64,000 nt of DNA, taken from contig NZ_JAPDNQ010000001.1 of the NCBI RefSeq assembly GCF_025989145.1, positions 1,054,001 to 1,118,000 on the forward strand, written 5' to 3'. The position numbers were made by a program, and so were the translations under genes. The stretch comes from Microbacterium sp. SSM24 (lineage in GTDB: Bacteria > Actinomycetota > Actinomycetes > Actinomycetales > Microbacteriaceae). The stretch's first letter is position 1. Every line of letters begins with the position of its first letter. Under the pieces are notes generated by a model, which was given only the letters and a program-made list of their open reading frames with translations, made no database searches and was not told where the DNA came from. Positions 44,308 to 52,800 of the stretch are shown here, one piece after another.

Positions 44308-44928
44308 ATGATCGTCCACCCCGTCGATGCCCTCCCCTCCCACGCCGACCGCATCACGATGCGGGTGATCGGCGGACTCGTGGTCGCGATGGCCCTCGCG
44401 CTGGCAGTGGGTCAGGCGGTCCTCGCCGCGAACTTCATCTGGGCGGAGTCCGTCACGCTCTCGCTCCTCGCCGACGCCCCGCTCCCGGCGGCAGGCGAGG
44501 GCGTCAGCGTGGCGTCGATCGAGACGGTCACGATCACGACCGACGCGCTGACCGGGGTCCCGCGCGGCCTCTTCGCCAGCGCGGCCGTGCTGCTCGGCAT
44601 CACCGCGCTGATCGTCGGTCTCGCGTTGGCGTGGCTCGTGCTCGCCGCCGCGAGCGGGCGTCCTTTCGGTCCTGCGCTCTTCCGGTTCAGTCTCGTCGCG
44701 GGGCTCGCGCTCGTCCTCGGGCCGCTGCTGGCGACGGCGCTGAGCGGATTCGCCTCGATGCAGGCGGCGATCGAGCTGGGCGATGCCGTCGACGGGATCC
44801 TGCTGGTCGGATTCGGCGTGACGTCGTGGGGCTTCGCGATCCCGATCGTCGGCCTCGGCGTCGTCGCTCTCGCGTTTCTGTTCCGTCGCATGGAGGCTCT
44901 GCAGCGCGAGACGGCGGGCCTGGTATGA
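44308..44928 (+). CDS. DUF2975-like membrane protein
   Basis: 206 residues, four hydrophobic helices: VIGGLVVAMALALAVGQAVL, LFASAAVLLGITALIVGLAL, FRFSLVAGLALVLGPLLATA and SWGFAIPIVGLGVVALAFLF; the RPFGPALFRFSLVAG loop between helices 2 and 3 matches DUF2975. Paired with a small XRE regulator by a 4-nt overlap, as in YoaS/YozG-type pairs. Probably a membrane sensor or stress protein; role unknown. ATG at 44308 has AAGGAG upstream. Confidence 0.8.
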   Translation: MIVHPVDALPSHADRITMRVIGGLVVAMALALAVGQAVLAANFIWAESVTLSLLADAPLPAAGEGVSVASIETVTITTDALTGVPRGLFASAAVLLGITALIVGLALAWLVLAAASGRPFGPALFRFSLVAGLALVLGPLLATALSGFASMQAAIELGDAVDGILLVGFGVTSWGFAIPIVGLGVVALAFLFRRMEALQRETAGLV

Positions 44929-45155
44929 CCCCCGCGGAGGACGAAGGTCCGTCCGGGGTCCACTGCCGCCTCGACGAGCTGCTCGAGGATCGCGGCATGA
45001 CGCTCACGCGCCTGTCGGAGCTCGTCGGCGTGTCCGTGGTGAACCTGTCGATCCTCAAGAACGACCGCGCCCGCGCCATCCGCTACTCGACGCTGTCGGC
45101 GATCTGCCGCGCGCTGGACTGCGAGATCGGCGACCTGCTCACCCGCGCCGACTGA
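44925..45155 (+). CDS. Small XRE regulator, YozG-like
   Basis: 76 residues, essentially one helix-turn-helix: LDELLEDRGMTLTRLSELVG, VSVVNLSILKNDRARAIRYS, TLSAICRALDCEIGDLL. Its start overlaps the DUF2975 stop (ATGA). It likely binds the TATCGATA sites before the pair. Confidence 0.9.
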   Translation: MTPAEDEGPSGVHCRLDELLEDRGMTLTRLSELVGVSVVNLSILKNDRARAIRYSTLSAICRALDCEIGDLLTRAD

Positions 45156-45162
45156 CCCCGCT

Positions 45163-45190
45163 CGCCCCTCGCCCCTCGCCCCTCGCCCCC
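45163..45190. repeat. CGCCCCT tandem repeat
   Basis: Four head-to-tail copies of the 7-mer CGCCCCT (the last one imperfect) just after the XRE stop. Simple-sequence tract, no function evident. Confidence 0.7.
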
Positions 45191-45206
45191 TCGGCCCGCT
45201 CGACGA

Positions 45207-45263
45207 TCCGCAGTCACAACACGCCGGTGGTGGGAGCGGGCGCGCGCCGAAAGTGACTGCGGA
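45207..45263. repeat. Intergenic palindrome family C (left copy)
   Basis: Arms TCCGCAGTCAC (45207-45217) and GTGACTGCGGA (45253-45263) enclose a 35-nt interior that begins AACACGCCG and contains GCGCGCGCC. A second copy lies at 46344-46400, so the pair flanks the DUF559-type gene. Confidence 0.7.
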
Positions 45264-45272
45264 CGGATCGCG

Positions 45273-46241
45273 TCACCGGGTGAGAGCGCGACGCACGCGA
45301 CGGACGAACTCCGCGCGGCCGTCGAAGACGTCGGTCTTCGTGATGCGCACGACGAACCAGCCCATCGCCGCGAGAGTCTCATAGCGCCGGATGTCACGGG
45401 ACCACTGCCGCGGATCGGTCAGATGGTGCTCTCCCTCGTACTCCATCGCGACGCGCTGCTCAGGGTAGGCGAGGTCGACGCACGCGACGACGGCGCCCGT
45501 CCGGTCACGGATCATGTGATTGAGCTCCGGCTCGGGCAGGCCCGCATCCACGAGAATGAGACGTGAACGCGTCTCCATGCGGGACGCCGAGCGTGTCCGG
45601 ATCCTCTCGCACGCGCGGCGGAGCGCAGGGCCGCCCACCCGCCGCGCCGCATCCATCGCTTCGCGGAGGTCGGGGAGCGTCGCGAGGGGCGGGGGATCGT
45701 TCGCGAACATCTGCTCTCGAACGAGGGCATCGCCGAGCGCGACCAGGTCGTACGGGTCCCGGACGTGGCTCCCCAGCAGCGCCCACGTGCTCGCCGGCGA
45801 CGTGACCCGCACCCCGAGAACCGGGTGCGAGACGACCCGGAGGCCGTCTGGCCGCACCTGGTGCCCCTTCACCCCGACGTGGCGCGGGTGCCGAAGCGGA
45901 GCGTAGACGCCGATGTCCAGATCACGGGGACCACGCCCGTGATCCACGAGCAACGAAGCGGGCACTGGAAGACCCCACAGCACCGCAGCGGTCAGGTGGC
46001 TGAAGAACTGGTTCGCCGGCAGAGTCGGCCCGATCGCAACCGCTCGAGCCCGCACGACGCCCTCCGTCGTGCCCGCCGCGAGATCGACTCCGGCGAGCGC
46101 AGCGTCCTTCGTGACGCGGGCCCCCCGGTACGGCGCGATCAGATCGCTCGCTCGCAGGCGCGACGGCGAGACGCCGGCGGCCCGCGCACCGCCCACGCTG
46201 AAAACCGGCCCGAGGTTCGGGGGAAGCGGGTCGCGCGGCAT
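45273..46241 (-). CDS. AbiEi-like/DUF559 domain protein (putative endonuclease-fold)
   Basis: 322 residues. The N-terminal half resembles AbiEi-type winged-helix proteins (VSPSRLRASDLIAPYRGARV; SHLTAAVLWGLPVPASLL). The C-terminal 100 residues carry a Vsr/DUF559-like nuclease fold with VACVDLAYPEQRVAMEYEGE, then DIRRYETLAAMGWFVVRITK; the D...E.E and Lys positions are kept. These chimeras are common in actinobacteria, often without a partner toxin, and their role (possibly defence) is unproven. The start at 46241 follows family length. Inverted repeats sit on both sides. Confidence 0.72.
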   Translation of the reverse strand: MPRDPLPPNLGPVFSVGGARAAGVSPSRLRASDLIAPYRGARVTKDAALAGVDLAAGTTEGVVRARAVAIGPTLPANQFFSHLTAAVLWGLPVPASLLVDHGRGPRDLDIGVYAPLRHPRHVGVKGHQVRPDGLRVVSHPVLGVRVTSPASTWALLGSHVRDPYDLVALGDALVREQMFANDPPPLATLPDLREAMDAARRVGGPALRRACERIRTRSASRMETRSRLILVDAGLPEPELNHMIRDRTGAVVACVDLAYPEQRVAMEYEGEHHLTDPRQWSRDIRRYETLAAMGWFVVRITKTDVFDGRAEFVRRVRRALTR

Positions 46242-46343
46242 CCCTCGACCCTGACTCCACCCGCGACCATGCTCAGGTGCGCGCAACAATCTGTGCACAG
46301 CGAGCTCCATCGCCGCCGGTGTGGAGAACCCCGCACACGCAGG

Positions 46344-46400
46344 TCCGCAGTCAGGACACGCCGATTCGCCGACGCAGAACACGCGGAAGGTGACTGCGGA
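46344..46400. repeat. Intergenic palindrome family C (right copy)
   Basis: Arms TCCGCAGTCA (46344-46353) and TGACTGCGGA (46391-46400) enclose an interior that begins GGACACGCCG and ends ACACGCGGAAGG. Same arms and same ACACGCCG/ACGCG interior marks as the copy at 45207. Confidence 0.7.
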
Positions 46401-46426
46401 ACACAGAGGGGCGCGGGGCGCGAGGG

Positions 46427-46454
46427 ACGGATGCCTCGGGGGCGAGGCATCCGT
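46427..46454 (-). terminator. Terminator of the duplicated-domain lipoprotein
   Basis: Perfect 12-bp stem ACGGATGCCTCG / CGAGGCATCCGT with a 4-nt loop, 10 nt after the lipoprotein stop on the minus strand. Confidence 0.65.
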
Positions 46455-46464
46455 CAGCTCGGCG

Positions 46465-47193
46465 TCAGTTGGGGTAGATCGGGATCCGGATGTTGTCGAA
46501 CTCGGCGCCCGTGAGGATCGCGAAGACCTCTGCGTCTTCGTCCTCGACCTCGAGCACGGCCGCGACGGTGCCGCGCGGTGCCATGTCCATCGTGCAGACC
46601 TGGTCGGCCGGGGGCGTCGCGAAGGTCACCGTGATCTCGGTGGCGCTCGTGGCCTCGGTGTTCTCGACCACGGGGACGCACGACGACGATCCCCACGTGA
46701 GGATCACGAACTGGCCGTCGACGTCGGTCCAGCCGGCGCTCGGCAGGTAGTCGGTCTCGCCTCCGACGGCCAGGCCGGGAACGCCCTCGAGATCGGTGTC
46801 GCCGCTCCAGCCGTCACCGGTCACCTCGATCTCGACGCCCGCCGCAGGGTCGACACCCTCGGGCGTCGCCACGAGCGAGACGCGCGGGACGAGGTCGCGT
46901 GTGCAGGCGGTGTCACCCTCGGCCTCGGTGAGCGTCACCGTCAAGACGTCGTTCGCGTAGGTCGCCTCCGCCGTGGGGATGCACGTCGAGCTGCCCTGCG
47001 TGACGATGCCGATCATGCGACCGCCGTCGAGCCACGCGGCGCCGACCTCCTGCGACTCGCCGCCGTCGTCGTCGGACGGCGTTCCCGCCGTCGTCGGGGT
47101 GCCGCCGCTGCCGGTGGCGCACGCGGTGAGGACACCGGTGAGAAGAACAGCCAGACCGAGTCCGGCGAGGGTGGTGCGGGTGCGAGGTGCCAT
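46465..47193 (-). CDS. Secreted lipoprotein with duplicated domain
   Basis: 242 residues. Signal with lipobox LTGVLTAC, Ser/Gly/Thr linker, then two similar halves: first MIGIVTQGSSTCIPTAEATY ... CTRDLVPRVSLVATPEG, second FVILTWGSSSCVPVVENTEA ... CTMDMAPRGTVAAVLEVED. Each half has a GSSxC-P and a later CTxDxxPR, giving two conserved Cys pairs and implying an internal duplication. Function unknown, outer face of the membrane. GTG/ATG choice is clear: ATG at 47193. Confidence 0.78.
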   Translation of the reverse strand: MAPRTRTTLAGLGLAVLLTGVLTACATGSGGTPTTAGTPSDDDGGESQEVGAAWLDGGRMIGIVTQGSSTCIPTAEATYANDVLTVTLTEAEGDTACTRDLVPRVSLVATPEGVDPAAGVEIEVTGDGWSGDTDLEGVPGLAVGGETDYLPSAGWTDVDGQFVILTWGSSSCVPVVENTEATSATEITVTFATPPADQVCTMDMAPRGTVAAVLEVEDEDAEVFAILTGAEFDNIRIPIYPN

Positions 47194-47320
47194 GGGAGAC
47201 CCTTCTGTGAACGGGGCGGACGCCGAGGCCGCGGCATCCGTCGTCACTATGGTGTCCCCATCCCCCCGGGAATCTCAGGGACACCGATCACGGTCGGGTC
47301 ACAATCACCTGCAAGATCAC

Positions 47321-48787
47321 CTACTGCAGAGCGGAGGTCAGCCGCGCGAGATTGTCGAGAACCGTCGACCGCAGCGGCTGCTGCTCCCACTCGTCGAGGG
47401 TCAGTTCGCGGCTGAGGGAGCGGTAGCCGTCCTCGACGGCACGCATCTCGCGGACGAACTCCTCACCGCGCACGAGCATCGAGATCTCCATGTTGAGACC
47501 GAACGAGCGCATGTCCATGTTGCTCGACCCGACGATGGCGACCTCGTCGTCGATGGTCATGGACTTCGAGTGCAGGATGAAGGGCCGCTGGTACATCCAG
47601 ATCTTCACTCCCGCGCGAAGCAGCGCCTCGTAGTAGCTGCGCTGCGCGTGGTAGACGAGCGCCTGATCGCCCTCTTCCGAGACGAACAGCTCGACGTGGA
47701 TGCCGCGCTGGCACGCCGTCGTGATCGCGAGCAGGAGCGCTTCGTCGGGCACGAAGTACGGGCTCACGACGATGATCTTGCGTTGCGCCGAATAGAGCAG
47801 CGCGGCGAAGAGCTTGAGGTTGTTCTGGAACTCGAAGCCCGGTCCCGAGGGGATGATCTGGCAGTCGAGGTCACCCGGGCCGGACGTCACGTCGAAGAGG
47901 TCGATCTCATCGGTGAGCACCTCATCGGTCTCGCTGTACCAGTCCGACAGGAAGACGGCGTTGACGGATGCCACGACGGGACCCTCGATGCGGACCATCA
48001 GGTCGACCCAGTGCAGGCCGCGGCGGATGTTCTTCTTCAGGTTGTACGTCGAGTCGGTGACGTTCTGCGAGCCGGTGTAGGCCACGCGGCCGTCGACGAC
48101 GAGGAGCTTGCGGTGGTTGCGCAGATCGGGCCGCTGATACTTGCCCTTCAGCGGCTGCACCGGGAGCATCAGGTGCCACTGCGCGCCCATCGCGTCGAGG
48201 CGCTTGAGCGTGGCCTTGTAGAACGGCTTGCCGCGATTGGCCCAGTGGTCCAGCAGCACACGCACCGTGACCCCGCGGGCGCAGACCTCCTCGAGCGCCG
48301 TGAAGAAGTTGTCGGTCGCAGCATCCGTCTGGAAGATGTAGAACTCGACGTGCACATAGCGGTCGGCCTTGCGGATGGCGTCCGCCATCGCGTCGAGGCT
48401 CTCCTGGTAGCCGCCGATGATGTGCGCGGAGTTGTCGCCGGCCAGCGGCATGGCGCCGAGATTGCGGTTGAGCGTCACGAGCGAGGTGAACCAGTCGGGC
48501 GCGTGCGGGCGCAGCGTGCCGAAGTCGAGGGACGCCGAGGTGTCGTGGATGTACTCGTTGATGTCCTCCTGCTTGCGGCGGCGCTTGCGGGGCAGGCGCG
48601 GGTTTCCGATCAGCAGGAAGAGGAAGACGCCGACGAGCGGGATGAAGTAGATCGCCAGGAGCCAGGCCATGGCGGCCGTCGGACGCCGATTGCGCGGCAC
48701 GATGATGATCGCGGCGATGCGGATCGCCAGGTCGACCACGAAGACGAGCACCAGCCACCACGTCGCGTCGAACGTGATGCTGATCAC
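47321..48787 (-). CDS. cls: Cardiolipin synthase (phospholipase D type)
   Basis: 488-residue membrane enzyme joining two phosphatidylglycerols (or PG plus PE) into cardiolipin. Two N-terminal membrane helices (WLVLVFVVDLAIRIAAIIIV; MAWLLAIYFIPLVGVFLFLL), then two HKD motifs: HRKLLVVD (His225, Lys227, Asp232) and HSKSMTID (His406, Lys408, Asp413). Full ClsA-type length. Its downstream end is adjacent to the divergent lipoprotein gene. Confidence 0.95.
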   Translation of the reverse strand: MISITFDATWWLVLVFVVDLAIRIAAIIIVPRNRRPTAAMAWLLAIYFIPLVGVFLFLLIGNPRLPRKRRRKQEDINEYIHDTSASLDFGTLRPHAPDWFTSLVTLNRNLGAMPLAGDNSAHIIGGYQESLDAMADAIRKADRYVHVEFYIFQTDAATDNFFTALEEVCARGVTVRVLLDHWANRGKPFYKATLKRLDAMGAQWHLMLPVQPLKGKYQRPDLRNHRKLLVVDGRVAYTGSQNVTDSTYNLKKNIRRGLHWVDLMVRIEGPVVASVNAVFLSDWYSETDEVLTDEIDLFDVTSGPGDLDCQIIPSGPGFEFQNNLKLFAALLYSAQRKIIVVSPYFVPDEALLLAITTACQRGIHVELFVSEEGDQALVYHAQRSYYEALLRAGVKIWMYQRPFILHSKSMTIDDEVAIVGSSNMDMRSFGLNMEISMLVRGEEFVREMRAVEDGYRSLSRELTLDEWEQQPLRSTVLDNLARLTSALQ

Positions 48788-48841
48788 CCTTGCTCCTCGC
48801 GTTCCCCGGACGGCGTGTGCCCAGCGTAGTGGGGGCCGGGG

Positions 48842-49048
48842 TCAGTGCTCGGCGACCGGGGACTTCTCGGTGGATGCCGCGGCCGGCGGGAGTCCGCGCT
48901 TGGCGCGCTCCTCGGCCTCGATGCGGGCGTACTCGCGGCGCTCGGTGCGGTCCGCGCGGATGACGCTGCGCAGCACGAAGAAGAAGATCGCGCTCACGAC
49001 GATCGTCGGAAGCAGCGTCCAGAGGACGGCGACCCAGTAATCGTCCAT
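48842..49048 (-). CDS. Small single-helix membrane protein
   Basis: 68 residues: one membrane segment (LWTLLPTIVVSAIFFFVLRS) then a charged, probably coiled tail (IRADRTERREYARIEAEERA). Homologues of this size and layout are common in Microbacteriaceae. Role unknown. Confidence 0.75.
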   Translation of the reverse strand: MDDYWVAVLWTLLPTIVVSAIFFFVLRSVIRADRTERREYARIEAEERAKRGLPPAAASTEKSPVAEH

Positions 49049-49150
49049 ACGTCCAGGATACGTGGGTTCCCGGGGGCATCCGCGCCGCCTTCTCCACAAG
49101 CAAGGTCTGCCACCGGTGACTCCCAGATCGCCGGCGGCGACCCCACCGCG

Positions 49151-50323
49151 ATGGCCGACCCCGCAGAGTCGATCGACATGAGCACGATCGTCAAAGCGGC
49201 GGATGCCGCAGAGTTCCTGTCCCTCGTCCCGCGCATGCTCGGGTACGTTCCCGCGCGCAGCCTCGTGATGATCCCCTTCGCCCGGTCCCGCAGCCTCGGG
49301 GCGATGCGATTCGATCTCCCGGCCGACGCCGATATCGACGCCTTCGCGAGCAGCGCGATCGGACTGGTGTGCCGCCTTCCCGACGCCGACGCCGTCGCGG
49401 CGGTCGCGTACACCGACGCGCGTTTCGACGGTGAGCGGATGCCGCATCCCGCCCTCTTCGAGGCGCTCGAGCGTCGCGCGGATGCGTCGGGGCTGCGCAT
49501 GACCGATGCGCTGTGCGTCGCGGCCGACGGGTGGGGGTCGATGTTCGACCCGGGCCTTCCGCGCGGAGGACGACCGCTCGCGGAGCTCGAGGTCGCGCCG
49601 CCGGGCGCGGAAGACATCGACGACGTCGACGGCGATCAGTCCAGTGGCGCGGAGCTCCCCGCGCCAGGGCTCGTCGAGACCGAGCGCGTCGGGCGGGCGC
49701 TCCTCGCCTTCGCGCGGGCCGCGGAGGTGCTGTGCGGGGACGACATCTCGACAGCCGAACCTTCCGATTCCGTCGACGACGCGCGAGTCGATCCGCAGGC
49801 GCTGGCCGCGGTGTGCGGATTGGAGGACCTGCCCGGCTTCTTCGAAGACGCCCTCGAATGGCGGGTGGACGACATCGTGCCGTACGACGCCGCCGCGATG
49901 GTGTGGTGTTTGGCGCGACCCTCGCTGCGAGATGTCGCCCTGGTGCAGTGGAGCGGCACGTTCGACGACGGCGACCGCGCTCTCGACGCGCAGCTGCGCT
50001 GGGAGTCGGGCGAGGAGTACCCCGCGCAGCTCGCCATGCGCATGTGGGGCGAAGGCGACCGGCCCGACCCCGACCGCCTCGAGCGCGCGCTCGCTCTCAC
50101 ACGACGCATCGCGGCTCTCGCACCGCGCGAGTCACGGCCGGGCGCGCTCGCGATGTGCGCGTGGCTCGCATGGGGACTCGGCCTCTCGACGCACGCTGAC
50201 AGCTATGCCCGCGAGGCATGCGCCATCGAGCCCGAGCATGGTCTCAGCGAGATCGTGCGGTCGTTCGTGCAGGCGGGCCACCTGCCCGACTGGGCGTTCC
50301 GGCGACCGGCTCCGGCGCGATGA
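49151..50323 (+). CDS. DUF4192 family protein
   Basis: 390 residues. Opens STIVKAADAAEFLSLVPRML and GYVPARSLVMIPFARSRSLG, the DUF4192 hallmark, with LALTRRIAALAPRESRPGAL and AMCAWLAWGLGLSTHADSYA in the C-terminal half. Found across actinobacteria near lysS; function unknown. ATG at 49151 gives the usual start. The stop lies 5 nt from the convergent lysS stop. Confidence 0.85.
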   Translation: MADPAESIDMSTIVKAADAAEFLSLVPRMLGYVPARSLVMIPFARSRSLGAMRFDLPADADIDAFASSAIGLVCRLPDADAVAAVAYTDARFDGERMPHPALFEALERRADASGLRMTDALCVAADGWGSMFDPGLPRGGRPLAELEVAPPGAEDIDDVDGDQSSGAELPAPGLVETERVGRALLAFARAAEVLCGDDISTAEPSDSVDDARVDPQALAAVCGLEDLPGFFEDALEWRVDDIVPYDAAAMVWCLARPSLRDVALVQWSGTFDDGDRALDAQLRWESGEEYPAQLAMRMWGEGDRPDPDRLERALALTRRIAALAPRESRPGALAMCAWLAWGLGLSTHADSYAREACAIEPEHGLSEIVRSFVQAGHLPDWAFRRPAPAR

Positions 50324-50328
50324 TCGCG

Positions 50329-51840
50329 CTACTTGACCAGCGGGAAGAGGATCGTCTCGCGGATGCCGAGTCCGGTGATCGCCATCAGCAGTCGGTCGAT
50401 CCCCATGCCCATACCGCCGGTCGGCGGCATCCCGTGCTCGAGCGCGCGAAGGAACTCCTCGTCGATGCGCATGGCCTCGAGGTCGCCGCGGGCGGCGAGC
50501 TTGGCCTGCTCCACGAAGCGGTCACGCTGGATGACCGGGTCGACGAGCTCGGAGTAGCCAGTGGCCAGTTCGAAGCCGCGGACGTAGAGGTCCCACTTCT
50601 CGACGACCCCTGCGATGGTGCGGTGCTCGCGCACGAGGGGACTCGTGTCGACCGGGAAGTCCATCACGAACGTGGGTCGGGTGAGGCCCGGCTTCACGAA
50701 GTGCTCCCAGAGTTCCTCGACCAGCTTGCCGTGGGTCGCGTGCGGCGGAACATCCGCGCCGACCTCGTTCGCGAAGGCGACGAGCTCGTCGAGCGCGGTC
50801 TCGGGGGTGATCTGTCGACCGGATGCCTCCGACAGCGAGCCGTACATCGACAGGCGCTCCCACTGTCCGCCGAGGTCGTACTCGGTGCCGTCCGCCCACG
50901 TGACCGTGGTCGATCCGGCGATCGCGCGAGCGGCGTTCTGGATCAGCTCCTGCGTCAGGTCGGCGATGCCGTTGTAGTCCGAGTACGCCTGGTAGGCCTC
51001 GAGCATCGCGAACTCGGGGCTGTGCGTGGAGTCCGCGCCCTCGTTGCGGAAGTTGCGGTTGATCTCGAAGACCCGGTCGATGCCGCCGACCACGGCGCGC
51101 TTGAGGAACAGCTCCGGTGCGATGCGCAGGTAGAGGTCCGCGTCGAAGGCGTTCGAGTTGGTGATGAACGGCCGGGCGGATGCTCCGCCGTGCTGCACCT
51201 GCAGCATCGGCGTCTCCACCTCGAGGAAGTCATGGCTCGCGAAGGTCTCGCGCAGGCTCGCGTTCGCTTTCGCGCGGGCGATGACGGTCTCGCGCGCACG
51301 ATCGCGGACGATCAGGTCGAGGTACCGGCTGCGCACCCGGCTCTCCTCGCTGAGCTCGGAGTACATGTTCGGGAGCGGCAGGATCGCCTTCGCAGCGATC
51401 GTCCACTCAGACACCATGATCGACAGCTCGCCGCGACGGCTCGAGATGACCTCGCCCTTCACGAACAGGTGGTCTCCGAGGTCGACGAGCTCCTTGTACG
51501 CCTGCAGGGACTCCTCGCCCACCGCAGCGAGCGACACCATCGCCTGGATGCGGCTCCCGTCACCGGACTGCAGGGTGGCGAAGCAGAGCTTGCCGGTGTT
51601 GCGGCTGAAGACGACGCGGCCCGCCACGCCCGCGGTCACACCGGTCTCCGCGCCGGCCTCGAGGTCGCCGAATCGCTCACGCAGGGCGGGGATCGTGTCG
51701 GTGATCGGCAGGCTGACCGGGTACGGGCCGGATGCGGCATCCGCTCGCTCGGCGATGAGTCGCTCACGCTTGGCCAGGCGCACGGCCTTCTGCTCGAAGA
51801 TGTCCTCTTCGGTCGGCTCGGGCGCGGTCGCGTCGCTCAC
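50329..51840 (-). CDS. lysS: Lysine--tRNA ligase (class II)
   Basis: 503-residue cytosolic class II synthetase. OB-fold anticodon domain (GRVVFSRNTGKLCFATLQSG; HLFVKGEVISSRRGELSIMV), motif 1 around IVRDRARETVIARAKANASL, motif 2 near IDRVFEINRNFRNEGADSTH and motif 3 GGMGMGIDRLLMAITG. GTG start at 51840 follows GAGGAG at good spacing; no ATG upstream is better. Confidence 0.96.
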   Translation of the reverse strand: MSDATAPEPTEEDIFEQKAVRLAKRERLIAERADAASGPYPVSLPITDTIPALRERFGDLEAGAETGVTAGVAGRVVFSRNTGKLCFATLQSGDGSRIQAMVSLAAVGEESLQAYKELVDLGDHLFVKGEVISSRRGELSIMVSEWTIAAKAILPLPNMYSELSEESRVRSRYLDLIVRDRARETVIARAKANASLRETFASHDFLEVETPMLQVQHGGASARPFITNSNAFDADLYLRIAPELFLKRAVVGGIDRVFEINRNFRNEGADSTHSPEFAMLEAYQAYSDYNGIADLTQELIQNAARAIAGSTTVTWADGTEYDLGGQWERLSMYGSLSEASGRQITPETALDELVAFANEVGADVPPHATHGKLVEELWEHFVKPGLTRPTFVMDFPVDTSPLVREHRTIAGVVEKWDLYVRGFELATGYSELVDPVIQRDRFVEQAKLAARGDLEAMRIDEEFLRALEHGMPPTGGMGMGIDRLLMAITGLGIRETILFPLVK

Positions 51841-52002
51841 GGGGGTGCTCCTCGGTGGGGTGATCTCCGCAGAACGCGGACCCTCAAGTCTACCGACGCG
51901 GTCGGCCACGACCGAGTGCCGCCGATCGGCCGCCGCCGCAGGCTGCCCGACGGTCGACCCCTGGCCGGATCCACGGGCCGCCCGGGTGTGGCCCGGGTGA
52001 CC

Positions 52003-52785
52003 TCAGCCCAGGTCCACCGCTTCGCCGAGCGGCGCCCACCTCACTCGATCGCGAACGGGCGGTTCCGCCGCGTCGAAGATGCGCGCGGCCGCCTCCTCCT
52101 GCTCGGAGAAGTGGCTCCAGCCTTCGACGTGGGCCGGCACGGCGACTCCCGGCTGGACGAGCCCGATCAGCTCGACCGCATCGCGGGCGTTCATCGTGTA
52201 CGCGAGCGGGCCCGAGATCGGGAACTTCACGGCGCCGACGTGCACGAGCATGACATCCGGCCGCATCCCCGTGACCGCGGCGCGGAGCGCGCCGTAGAGC
52301 ACGGTGTCGCCGGTCATCCACAGACCGGGCCGCTCCGCGCCCTCCCGCGTCAGTGCGAATCCGACCGCCGGGCCGACGATCGGCCGCGTGAGCGGAGCGC
52401 CGTGACGACCCGGCGTGGCCGTCACGCGCAGCGCGGGCCTCCCGGGCGCCTGCAGCGTCGTGCTCTCGCCGGCCGCGAGCCCTCGGATGTCGGGATGAGT
52501 GATCGCCTTCGCGCCGGCGCGCGTCGTCAGAACCGTTGCGGCGCGGCCGAGCACCTCCGCGCCGGCGTCGTCGAGGTTGTCGGCGTGCTGGTGGTGGCTG
52601 AGCAGGACCGCATCGATCCGGCCGAGATCCTCGAGCGCGACCGCCGGCCCGGCGGTCTTGGTCGAGGTCGTGCCGAACCCGAAAGAGTAGGTGCGCCCCG
52701 GCGGATCGAACGTGGGATCCGTGAGGATGCGCCACCCCTCCCACTCCACGAGGACCGTCGGTCCGCCGATCCGTGTGACCTTCAT
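52003..52785 (-). CDS. MBL-fold metallohydrolase (UlaG-like)
   Basis: 260 residues with the metallo-beta-lactamase fold: LTDPTFDPPG, metal motif LLSHHQHADNLDD (the usual HxHxDH has Asn in the last position), MLVHVGAVKFPISGPLAYTM and VPAHVEGWSHFSEQEE. It resembles the UlaG/lactonase-type branch. The Asn change means one metal ligand may be missing or replaced. Downstream of panC by 15 nt, same strand. Confidence 0.85.
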   Translation of the reverse strand: MKVTRIGGPTVLVEWEGWRILTDPTFDPPGRTYSFGFGTTSTKTAGPAVALEDLGRIDAVLLSHHQHADNLDDAGAEVLGRAATVLTTRAGAKAITHPDIRGLAAGESTTLQAPGRPALRVTATPGRHGAPLTRPIVGPAVGFALTREGAERPGLWMTGDTVLYGALRAAVTGMRPDVMLVHVGAVKFPISGPLAYTMNARDAVELIGLVQPGVAVPAHVEGWSHFSEQEEAAARIFDAAEPPVRDRVRWAPLGEAVDLG

Positions 52786-52800
52786 CGCCGCCGCCGCGTG

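Noticed and set aside
45163..45190. Functional regulatory tandem repeat
   Set aside because: A simple CGCCCCT run after a stop codon, with no symmetry or gene start nearby; treated as simple sequence only.
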